This document shows positions 32,867 through 43,151 of a DNA stretch of 64,000 bases, one piece after another. Position 1 is the stretch's first letter. Every line of letters starts with the position of its first letter. The DNA comes from Galeopsis tetrahit (Eukaryota > Streptophyta > Magnoliopsida > Lamiales > Lamiaceae), in NCBI GenBank assembly GCA_963675135.1, contig OY776125.1, forward strand, positions 40,082,513 to 40,146,512, in the 5' to 3' direction. A model generated the notes under the pieces. It was not told the DNA's origin. It ran no database searches and saw only the letters and a list, made by a program, of their open reading frames with translations. A program made the position numbers and the translations under genes.

Positions 32867-35800
32867 ATGGCTACTACTACGACGAATATCACGTTGGTTC
32901 CTTTCAATGGTAAGTCTGATTTCGCTATTTGGCAGCATAAAATGAAATGTGTTTTAATTCAAAATAGAGTTGTAAAAGCCATTGATCATTCATATGCTAC
33001 CACTGACACTGATGATAAGAAGACTGAAATGAACGAACTTGCTATGAGTGCCATTATATTGAACTTGTCTGATTGTGTGATTCGTAAAGTTAAACATCTC
33101 AAAAGTGCTCGTGAGTTATGGGATAAACTGTCTGAATTATACTATGAAACATCTTTACCCAGTAAATTGTTTTTGTTGGAAAAGTTTTTCCGTTATAAAC
33201 TTGACATGAACAAGGATATAGATGAGAATCTTGACAATTTCACTAAACTTATACAAGATATAAAGCAAACGGGTGACAAACACATTGATGATTACACTGC
33301 TATTGTTCTTTTGAATGCTATACCTGATTCTTACAATGATTTGAAATCTGCTATTAAATATGGTAGAGATGATGTTACTTTGGATATTGTTGTGAATGGC
33401 TTAAAAAGTAAAGAACAGGATTTGAAACAACATGGTAGTGTGAAGGGTGAGGTCATGCATGTGAGGGGTAGAACTAAGACGAAAAATCAGCCTAAGAAAC
33501 ATGATAAAAATGATGGTGAGAGAGGTAGATCTAAGTCTCGGACTAAGGCTAGAAAATGTTTTCACTGTCATGAATCTGGTCATTTTATTAAAGATTGTCC
33601 TAAGAAAATTCAAGAAAAACATGATAAGAATGAGCATGCTAATATGGTTGTTAGTCAAGAGAATTATGGTGATGTTTATATGGTTATTGAACCTAGTGTG
33701 AACTCTGTGCATTATTTTGATATGAAAAAGCATGAATGGCTCATTGATTCTGGTTGAACTTATCACATGTCTCCTTTTAAGGAGTTGTTTACCACTTTTA
33801 ATAAGGTTCAAAATGGTTTTGTTTCCATGGCGAATGACAAGAAATGTGATGTGATGGGTATTGGTAATGTGACTTTGAATTTTTCTTCTGGTGTTACTTA
33901 TACTTTGAAAAATGTTAGATATGTGCCTGCTCTTTGCAATAACCTTATGTCTTGTGCTGCATTGGAAGATGATGGATTGGAAGGTAAATGGGGTAAGGGT
34001 TTTATGAAAATTGTTAAAGGAACTTTGGTGATTTTCAAAGCTGAGAAAAGAAATAATTTGTATGTTTGCTCTGCTCAATCTGAGTTTTTAAATGCTGTGA
34101 ATGTGTCCAAGGGTGACAAAACTGATTTATGGCATAACAGGTTAGGACACATGAGTAATAAAGGTATGGAAATTTTGCAAAAAGATGGTTCTTTTGGTGA
34201 TGATAAAATTTCTAGTATTCCTTTCTGTGATGCATGTGTACTTGGCAAACAACATAAAGTGAAATTTCCTGTTTCTCCCTCCCCCAATAATTCCACTTGC
34301 AAAGATGTGCTTGAATATTTACATGCTGATGTATGGGGTCCTGCTAGTGAGCCCACTCAAAGTGGTAACATGTATTTTTTGTCCATTATCAATGATTTCT
34401 CTAGAAAAGTTTGGGTGTTTTTGATGAAAAACAAATCTGATGTGTTTTCTAAATTCAGTGAATGGAAAACCCTTATTGAAAATCAAACTGGTAAGAAAAT
34501 CAAAGTGCTTAGGACTGATAATGGCTTGGAATTTTGTAATGCTCAAATGAATGATTTTTGTACAAAATTCGGTATTAAAAGGCATAAGACGGTTCCTTAT
34601 AATCCCCAACAAAATGGTGTGGTGGAAAGAATGAATCGTACTTTAATGGAGAGAGTTAGAAGCATGCTTGCTACTTCGGGTCTTTCTAAAAAGTTTTGGG
34701 GTGAAGCTGTTTGTACTGCTGCATATTTAATTAATAGATCTCCATCTGTGCCTTTAAATGGTAAATGTCCTGAGCATGTTTTCTATGGTAAGAAAATTGA
34801 TTATTCTAACTTAAGAGTGTTTGGTTGTGCTGCTTTTGTTCATAAAAAACTTGATAAACTTGAACCTCGTGCAAAAAAGTGTGTTTTTCTTGGTTATCCT
34901 GATGGTGTGAAAGGTTATAGATTGTGGTCTATGGATGAGCATGGTTACAAGATTATTATAAGTCGAGATGTTACTTTTAATGAGCATGATTTTCCTTGTT
35001 TACCTGCTTCATTGCCTTTACATGAGTTTAATGACACTTCTAGGGAGGTGGAGCATGATATGCCTAAACTTGAAATTGATAATGTTCATGTTGATAATGA
35101 AAATGCTGAAAATGAGTTTGATGATATATCTGATAATCTTGAGAATGTGAATGATGATAATTTGCAAGGTGGAGCTAATGATAGGCCTAGAAGGACTTTT
35201 AAGAGACCCCTTAGATTTGATGATTATTATTTGGATACTCATGCTTTTCATGTTTTTGAGTTAAATGATAATGAACCTAAAACATACAAGGAAGCTTTAA
35301 AATCTGATCATTCTAAAAAGTGGATTAATGCTATGAAAGAAGAAATGGAGTCTTTGCATGTTAATCACACTTGGATTCTTGTGCCTAAACCTGTTAATTG
35401 CTCTGTTGTTGATTGCAAATGGTTGTTTAAGGTTAAAAATGATCTTAATAATGTTAGATACAAAGCTAGGCTTGTGGCTAAAGGATTTACTCAAAAAGAG
35501 GGGGTAGATAATACTGAAATATTTGCTCCTGTGGTGAAATTTACAAATGTGCGAATTATGCTTGCTTTGGTTGCCCATTTCAATTGGGAATTGAAACAAA
35601 TGGATGTTAAAACTGCTTTTTTGCATGGTGATTTGGATAAACCGATTTATATGAAGCAACCTGAGGGTTTTGTTGATACTAAACATTCTAATCATGTTTG
35701 CTTGCTTAAAAAATCTTTGTATGGTTTGAAACAATCTCCTAGACAATGGAACAAAAAGTTTGATGCTTGTATGATCTCTTTGAAGTTTAAAAGAAGTGCG

Positions 35801-36832
35801 TATGATCATTGCCTACACTTTAAAGATGATGTTAATGTTCCATTTTACTTGCTCATTTATGTTGATGATATGCTTTTGATAAGTCCTAGTGTAAAAGCTA
35901 TTGAGCATGTGCAAAAATGTCTTGGTGATAACTTTGATATGAAAGATCTTGGAGATGCAAAGAAAATTTTAGGCATGCATATTGATAGAGATAGAAAACG
36001 GCATACTTTGTTGTTAAACCAAGCTTCATATGTGGAAAAGATTTTAGAAAAATTTTCTATGTCTACTGCTAAATCGGTTAATGTGCCCCAAGCTGCTCAT
36101 TTTGTGCTAAGTAAGGATCAGTCCCCCAAGACTGATTCTGAAATTAATGCTATGGAAAATGTACCTTACTCTAATGCTGTTGGCTCAGTTATGTACTTAA
36201 TGGTCTCTACTAGACCTGATATTGCTTATGCTATAAGTTGTTTGAGCCGATACATGTCAAATCCAGGTAAAACTCATTGGGAGGCCATGAAATGGCTTCT
36301 CAGGTATTTGAAAGGTACAGGTAACGTTGGTCTTAAATTTTCCAAAGTTGTTAATGATGTGAATTTAGTTGGTTATGTGGATTCGAATTATGCTAATGAT
36401 AGAGATAATAGAAAATCAACTACTTCTTATATTTTTACCTTGTGTGGTTCGTGTATAAGTTGGAAGTCTCAATTACAGCATGTTGTTGCTCAGTCCACAA
36501 CTGAGTCTGAGTATGTTGCTATCACTGAAGCTGTAAAAGAGGTTATTTGGCTTAAAGGGCTTGTCACTGAAATTGGTGTACTTAAGGGAAAAGTAGTTGT
36601 TTACTCTGATAGTCAATCTGCCATTCAATTATGCAAAAATCCTGTGTTTCATGATAGGACTAAACATATTGATGTTAGATTTCATTTTATTCGAGATATC
36701 ATTGAAAAAGGCATAATTGATTTAGTGAAGATTCCTACTGAAAAGAATCCTGCTGACATGGGAACTAAATGTTTAAACTTGGACAAATTTAAGACTTGCA
36801 TGAAACTATTGAATTTTGATTCGATTGATTGA
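32867..36832 (+). CDS. copia gag-pol polyprotein with one in-frame stop
   Basis: About 1321 codons from ATG 32867, all in one frame except for TGA at 33755-33757. Gag comes first (near FAIWQHKMK), then the CCHC knuckle CFHCHESGHFIKDC (about residue 231), and the protease WLIDSG, where the stop falls directly after the active-site DSG. GAG-pre-integrase follows (LWHNRLGH), integrase (HADVWGP, RTDNGLEF, NGVVERMN), reverse transcriptase (FLHGDLD, YVDDMLL) and RNase H (YVDSNYANDRDNRKS, STTESEYVA). The polyprotein would package, reverse-transcribe and integrate the element in cytoplasmic particles and nucleus. The TGA probably inactivates this copy unless read through. Everything else looks complete. 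Confidence 0.88.
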
Positions 36833-37088
36833 TAGCATGAGTTTTATGTTGCTTGGGGATCGAGACTGTATTTTCTTAGCACTTCTTATAGTCTCGATTA
36901 TGTGTTTGAAAGTGCTTAACTTTAAATCTGTGCTAACTAGTGTGTTGTGTGTGCAGGTCTGACTGGACTCATACTACTAACATGTTTGTTGCTTGTGCAG
37001 GTTTAACGGGCGATGATGAATAAGTCCTAGATTCAATATAAGTGGATGATGATGCTTTAAAGGGGAATGGACCAAAGAGGTGGAGAAA

Positions 37089-37587
37089 TGTTGGGCCTTT
37101 GTCTAGCCCCACTATTTTAGTGGAATGGTTTCTTGGCCCACAAGATATGGCTTTGGCCCATATGAGAAAAACCCTACTTTTCCTTTCTTACCAAATCTCA
37201 CACTTTAGGCAGACTTTCTCTTAATCACGGTAATTTGTACCAATCCCACGATTTACTTTCCTTTCCCTTCATTGGGAATTATGGCTAATTGCCGGAAATC
37301 GTGGGTGGTCTTCACTATATAAAGGGCATTGGTCCTTTGGTGAAAAGTGTGGTTTACAATACAATTCTTGTATAAGTGAGAAAAGAGAAAGAGCTACCAA
37401 GAGTGAGAATTCGGTGAGATAGGAAGGCCTCGAGGTTGTTCCCTTGCATCGTGTGACATTCCACTTGAGTCTAGGCGCTGAGCCGGGTGTTTTCGGTTTC
37501 TCTTTAATTTCTTTTTCTCTATTGTTGTTTTCCTCCATTTGTTTTCTTTTGTATTACACTTGTTTTTTAGTACAAGGAAAACTTACA
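37089..37587 (+). repeat. 3' LTR of the Tork-like copia element
   Basis: Same ends as the 5' LTR, one base longer. It follows the purine-rich AAAGAGGTGGAGAAA at 37074-37088. Confidence 0.93.
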
Positions 37588-37672
37588 TGATGAGGTCGTG
37601 GTGGCTCAAGAAGATGCTGGAGAGGCCCGTGGTGGGGCCAACGAGGAAAACACTGTTTTGGAAGGCCAAAAT
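37588..37672 (+). pseudogene. degenerate transposon gene, part 2 (C-terminal end)
   Basis: Continues the frame of 31474-31741 after the copia insertion and its duplicated TGATG, reading EVVVAQEDAGEARGG before a TGA stop near 37672. The continuity of frame across the insertion supports one former protein. Confidence 0.65.
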
Positions 37673-38135
37673 TGACTTGCTCGATTTGTTTTAGTTGTAG
37701 GGTTCCTAAATTTTAACTCTTTGCGCTTTAAACGACCTATTTTGTAAATGCCCTTGAAGGCCACCTTTTGTTTGAATGGATTCTCCTTTTTGTTCGGTTA
37801 TTAATACTTCCTTTTGCTACACTCGGTGTCTATTGTGTCTTTTCTTTTTTATGCATATTTCCTATCTTATTGAGATCGTTCTCACTACGATTTTGCCGAA
37901 ATTTTTAGTCGTGATAGGTTTTTGATCGTTTTCTTATTAAGGATATATTAAATGAGATCGTCTACTTGACTCAATGCTCGTTTTTGTTTTGTGATTCAAG
38001 GTTGATTCTTGATCATTTTACTAGATACTCTTTTGCTTGCTCGCCGATTTTGTTTGTGATTTAGGATTTGTTCCTGATCGTTTTATATATATCGTGGATA
38101 TACTCAATGAGGTCATCTATTTTATTAGATGCTCT
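37673..38135. other. 3' flank of the old transposon, no gene seen
   Basis: T-rich sequence with imperfect repeats of GATCGTTTT and GGATATACTCAATGAGGTC (near 37925-37960 and 38077-38117). No coding region. Confidence 0.45.
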
Positions 38136-38192
38136 TTGGCTACACAAACCCATGAGTATCATGAGCCTCAACATAAAAAACGCTGGTGACAT
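38136..38192 (-). pseudogene. first-exon fragment of a second SCPL gene
   Basis: The minus strand from ATG 38192 reads MSPAFFMLRLMILMGLCSQ, clearly related to the signal peptide of the SCPL pseudogene at 26997 (MSAAYLILRLILMLLGFCSH). Similarity ends near 38136, where transposon-flank sequence begins. Only the signal-peptide part of exon 1 remains. A longer open frame through the CT-rich tract upstream is an artefact. Confidence 0.75.
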
Positions 38193-38206
38193 CTTTCTAT
38201 TTGTTG

Positions 38207-38366
38207 TAGGAGGGGGAGGGAGAGGGGGAGAGAGAGAGAGAGGGGGAGGGAGAGAGAGAGAGGGGGAGGGAGAGGAAGAGAGAGAGAGTAGAGAGAGAGA
38301 GTGAGGGAGAGAGAGAGATGGAGTAGAGAGAGAGAAAGAGAGGGTAGTAGAGAGAGAGAGAGGGGG
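38207..38366. repeat. (GA)n/(GGGAGA)n purine tract
   Basis: About 160 bp of nearly pure purine on the plus strand, directly upstream of the SCPL fragment, where it would form a CT-rich 5' leader on the minus strand. Confidence 0.95.
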
Positions 38367-38631
38367 CAAATCTAAAGTAGCCACTCGTCAACTCAATAAT
38401 GTATACTCTATCGGAATATTTAAATATTTATTAAAAATTATTTATTTAAAAAAAAATCATTTAAACGTCTTTTATTTAAACAACAAAACGTGTATTATTT
38501 TTTATACACTCGTCCCTTTAAAAAATAATTTTATTATTTTTAATATCAATAAACAATTTCAACATTAAAATTTATAAAAAAGTAAATGTTAAAATAAAAA
38601 TGAGACGAATGGAATGTATAGTTTAATCATA
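38367..38631. other. AT-rich DNA, no gene seen
   Basis: Former upstream region of the second SCPL gene. Nothing else is recognised. Confidence 0.5.
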
Positions 38632-38633
38632 TA

Positions 38634-38746
38634 CTCCCTCCGTCCCATACTTGAAGCTACATTTTACCATTTTGGGCGTCCCATACTTGAAGCTACATTA
38701 CCTAAAATAGCAAAAACACTTTTAAACACTCTCCTAAAAACATCAC
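38634..38746. mobile_element. Stowaway MITE, left part
   Basis: Begins CTCCCTCCGTCCCATACTTG after TA (38632-38633). The first 23 bases after CTCCCTC recur 35 bases on. It is interrupted by the Sirevirus at 38747; the right part is 54323-54495. Confidence 0.92.
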
Positions 38747-40542
38747 TGTTGGGAATAAAATGATTCATGTTTTGATTAAATACCAAAACCCCCTGAGACA
38801 TGCCCAAGTCAAGATGATTGTGTTCAAAATGTGATAGAACACATAGCACAAGGCTAGATGAGAAGCTGATATGTTAGGCAGCTCTTAGATAATTAGATGC
38901 ACAATGTGAGGGGGAACCTAAGACTTCAAAAATGATCAAGATCAAGTCCCCTCAAGACTCAAAGTCTGGAACAAGCTCTAAGGACAAGAAAACTCCATAT
39001 GAAACCTAAAACCTTGATCAGGAGAGTTGTCCAGAAGAGTTTCTTCTATGCAAGGAGAAGATTGCAAAGCTCAAAAGGACAAGATTAATCAAATATTATG
39101 ATCAGGAGAGTTGTCCAGAGAAGTCAACTCTATGTGAAGAAGCTCTGATGCTAAAATACCAAGTATGCTGATCAGGAGAGTTGTCCAGAAGAGTTGTCTC
39201 AGCAAGATTGAATCAGAACAGATGCTTTAAAAGTTGAAGGTCAACTATGCTGAAGCAGCTAGAGACAACCATACCCTAAAGAACTTCATTTAGACATGCT
39301 AAGATCAACTTGGAGTAAAAGAAAGGGAAAGAGCCAAGTCATCTGAAGAAGAGCAAGCCATCCTTGCTGAAAAGCAAAACTGCTGATAGTGATAAGGAGA
39401 GTTGTCCAGTTGATAAGGAATGTTGTCCTATCATTGGATCAACCTTCAGAAGCCATGTCCTAGTCCTAACAAGAAGTCAAACATTGGGAAAAGTGCTGCA
39501 GAAAGAAGACAAAGTCTTACAAGCCGTTTATTACCCAAATAAGGACATGTCACTATCAAGAATCTGTCTTCCAGGTTGAAGAACTCAAGGAAGACATTTA
39601 TAGCAATTTGGGGCTGCCTCTCCAACGGGCAAATCCTCATTTTGTCTATAAATACAAGGAGTGTGAAGACCATTTGAAGCATCCATTCTACATCCAACTG
39701 AGCAACTATTCTGAAAGCTTCAAAGTCTCCAAAAGACATTCTTAGTCTTGAAACACTTCTTCTAAGCTGAATTCACTGTATATCCATACAAAAAGCTTAG
39801 AGAGATATCCTATCCTTATACACTGATCTTCACTGTAAAGGATATCTCATTAGTTGGAACCATTACTTCAATCCTTACCCCTTTCAAGTGAGAAAGTGAG
39901 AAGGTTGTAGTAGTAGAAGTGGTAGGAACTGACTGTTGAGAGAAGAACAGTACAGTTCTGAGTTGAGAAGAGGGTACTAGGACTCTAGACATCCTAGGGA
40001 TCAATTCACCAAGGAGTGGTGTTATTGATCAAGTGCACCTTGGCACTATAAAACAAGTTAATTCCAAGAGTGAAGGAATTATCCTGTTAAATCAGGGAAA
40101 GTGGATGTAGGAGCTTGAGTCTCTGAATCACTATAAACTCTTGTGTTGATTTACCTTACAAAGTACTTACATTCATTCAACACTGCACACAAAACTGATC
40201 TTTCAAAAGATACATATTCAAAGACTGTGCAAAACTGATTTGGACAAGTTCCCTGAAACTTAACTGGACTGTTTTGGATTGACTGAGTGATTTCAGAAAC
40301 TTAAGGAGTCTAAACTTAAAAGGGCCAACCACTATTCCGCACATATAACTCCCCTAGATAGTTATTCAACTAAGTACTCAATAGTACTTAGTGGTTTGAT
40401 TATCTTAGAAGAGTTAATCATCTTCAGCAGAGTTGTCCAAGACAACCTTGCTGAGCTCTGGATTGATCATAAGTTGAAAAGATTTGCATACAAGTGTATT
40501 CCCCCCCCATACACTTGTTATATACTCCTTTCAGGACCAACA
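38747..40542 (+). repeat. 5' LTR of the Sirevirus
   Basis: Contains four exact copies of GGAGAGTTGTCC (39021, 39105, 39175, 39396) and one variant (39417), and a TATA box TATAAATA at 39647-39654. A run of eight C is at 40501-40508. Confidence 0.95.
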
Positions 40543-40544
40543 AG

Positions 40545-40556
40545 TGGTATCAGAGC
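40545..40556 (+). other. primer-binding site (initiator tRNA-Met)
   Basis: TGGTATCAGAGC two bases after the LTR end ACCAACA. Confidence 0.93.
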
Positions 40557-40682
40557 AGGAGTTCAAAGACCACTGCCTCTGAAAATCCATCTTGATTTTC
40601 AAAATTCACATATTTGTGTGGTCACTGAACTGATCCCTATCTGAAATCTATTACTTGTTGACTAACTGATTATTCTTGAGAT

Positions 40683-43151
40683 ATGGCCAACAACAATGCT
40701 GTTCCTCCACCTGCTGTTCAAGGATTGGACAACATGGCCACAAATCCAGTCAATCACATTTCACATCATAAATTGCCCATGTTCTCTATAGACAACTATG
40801 ATTTCTGGAAAATTAGAATGAGGGCTCATCTTGCATCTCTTCATACTGATATGCTAAGAGTAATCACAAAAGGACCTTTTGTGTTTACTCAAACTAACCC
40901 AAGATTAACAGATGAGCAAAGAGCAGATGTAAGGGAAATGATTCCCAAGGATGAGGATGACTTCACTGCTGATGAAAAGAGGAAAGATAATCTAAACTAT
41001 CTTGCCATGAATACCCTCTATCAAACAATTCCAGATGTAGTCATGGGAAGAGTCTACCATTGCATCACAGCCAAAGAAATCTGGGACACTCTTGCTGAGA
41101 TGTGTGAGGGTACAGAAAAGATCAAGGAGAACAAGCTCCAAGTTGCTGTGCAAAAATTTGAGCAGTTCTCAATGGAAGCTGATGAGTCCATTGACAAATT
41201 TGCTGGTAGATTCACTGATGTGATGAATGAGATCAACTCATTGGGCAAGGTTTACTCCAGGAGAGAAGTTGGATTAAAGATCTTGAGGAGTCTCACTCAA
41301 AAGTGGGATGTCTATGCTGTGATGATGCAAAATACCAAGGATCTCTCCTCCATGCCCATGCAACAAATCTTCTCAGAACTCAAAGCCTATGAGTTCGACC
41401 TCAATAGAAGAAAACCTGTTGAGGAACCTTCAAATCCTATTAAGGGAGTGGCATTCAAAGCCAAAGTTGCTGAACCTGAAATGCAACCCACTCCCAGATC
41501 ATCAAAGTCAGTCTCTAAGACTGAAATGAAGGAAGAACTAGCCTTGATGGCTAGAAGGTTTGACAAGCTGAACACAAGGTTTGGTAGATACAAGAAATTC
41601 TACCAAGACAACAAATTCAGGAGAAGATACAACTCCCCTGAAGATCAGGCCAAAGACAAAAAGCCTGAAGAAAAGAGATCAGAGGACAAGTACTCTGATA
41701 GGAGAAGGTTCAGTAGAGCTGACCCCTCATCATCAAAAGGAAGAGATGAATCCAAGAAGGATGATGATGAAGACCTGTGCTACAACTGCAAAAAGAAAGG
41801 GCACTTCCAGTATGACTGCCCTGAACTGAGCTCTAAAGAAAGAAGAGAAAGACAAGCTAAAAGAGACAGAAAGTTCACCAATAGAAAAGCCATGATGGCT
41901 GGTGAAGAATCTGATAGTGCTGAAAGCTTCAACTCTTCTGATGGACTGTTCTCAAACAGTGATGATGATGATGATGATGTGTGCAACATGGCTCTTGAGG
42001 ATGATGAGGTATCCTCCACTTCTAGCTCACCATCATTTTTATCACAGAACACTAGTGAAGTCAACTTGAAACTTTCCTTTGGGAAGTTGATGGAAGATTT
42101 CACTAGATTACAAGAATTTCATGATAACTGTGTGAGAGAAAATGAAAGATTGGCTATTGAACTTACCAAAAACTCTGAGATAGCTGTTGATGTCAAATCT
42201 ACTGAGTTGTATCAACAAGCCTTGAGAGAGCTTAAGGAAGCAAATCTCAGGATAGTTGACCAACAAAAGGAGATTGACAACTAACTACTTTCTCAGAAAA
42301 GAAAAGACTTTGAACTAAAAATTCTAAATGCCAAGTTTGAAAATCTCTCACATGAATATGATATTCTTAAATCAAGTGAAGAGAGCCTGAAATTAAAGAT
42401 GTCTGCATTGAACAAGTCCTCTAGAGCAATAGAGGAAATTCAGAGTTATCAAAGACCTATGGCTCAAAGAAGTGGATTAGGTTTTGATCCATTTGAATCT
42501 TCACCTTGTCTCAGTGTTGCTTCTACAAGCAACACTAAGAAAATCTTTGTCAAATCAGTGGAACAACAAGCTGAAAATGAAATAATTCAACCACTGAACA
42601 AAGGAAAGGGCAAAATGAATGAAATGCCTACTCTAGTGCTTCAGGAGACTAGACCCAAACCTTTGGAAAAGGTCAAGGCTCCTGAACACAAGAGGAATGT
42701 TGGTCAGCAGAGTAGACCCAATGGAAGGGCAACTCTCCTGAACAATGTTCAGAGGAATTATCCAAGGTATAATCAGCCCAGGCCAACTCATCTGAGAAAG
42801 CCTCAGCTGAATAGACCTAGGGAAAACTATCCTCAAAGGCAGAATAAAATGAGACAACCAAAACCCTTCATGCCAAAGGGTAATGGTCCTAAAAATGCCT
42901 TTTCTCAAAGATTTCATCAAGCTGCACAAAGGACTCATAAGTTCAGGAGAGTTGACAACTCCCCTGAAACTTACAGAGTTAACACATTCACACATACTTT
43001 CCCAAAGGCATTCAAAGGAAAGAAAGTGTATGCTCAAGGAAAACAACTTAGCCACCTTGAATCAATCAGGGTAATTAGGCAAGTTTGGGTTCCTAAAGGT
43101 ACAACTAACCTCTCAGGACCCAAAACTCAAAGGGTACCTAAACCTATCTAA
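40683..43151 (+). CDS. Sirevirus gag, with an in-frame stop
   Basis: Starts at ATG 40683 and stays in one frame to TAA at 43149-43151, broken by TAA at 42282-42284. It has a copia gag core (IDNYDFWKIRMRAHL near residue 38), a CCHC zinc knuckle CYNCKKKGHFQYDC (about residue 366), an acidic Ser/Asp stretch (near 41960), a coiled-coil-like region across the internal stop, and a long basic, Asn/Gln/Pro-rich tail (42650-43140). It would form the virus-like particle. The tail is longer than in most copia gags but typical of this group. Whether the final TAA is a natural gag/pol boundary read through at low rate, as has been discussed for SIRE1-type elements, or a mutation, cannot be told from one copy. 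Confidence 0.85.

Larger units (their letters stand above)
31742..37587 (+). mobile_element. near-intact Ty1/copia retrotransposon (Tork/Tnt1-like)
   Basis: 5846 bp flanked by a perfect 5 bp target-site duplication TGATG (31737-31741 and 37588-37592). LTRs at 31742-32239 and 37089-37587 differ at about three sites (roughly 0.6 per cent). A primer-binding site follows the 5' LTR and a polypurine tract (37074-37088) precedes the 3' LTR. One gag-pol frame spans 32867-36832 with a single in-frame TGA. Excision on paper rejoins the frame of the interrupted host transposon gene, which confirms the ends. Confidence 0.93.

Noticed and set aside
38061..38384. 107-codon minus-strand frame starting in the CT-rich tract
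   Set aside because: Its first two thirds are low-complexity Ser/Leu/Pro from the GA tract; only the MSPAFF part near the end has meaning, as an SCPL signal peptide.
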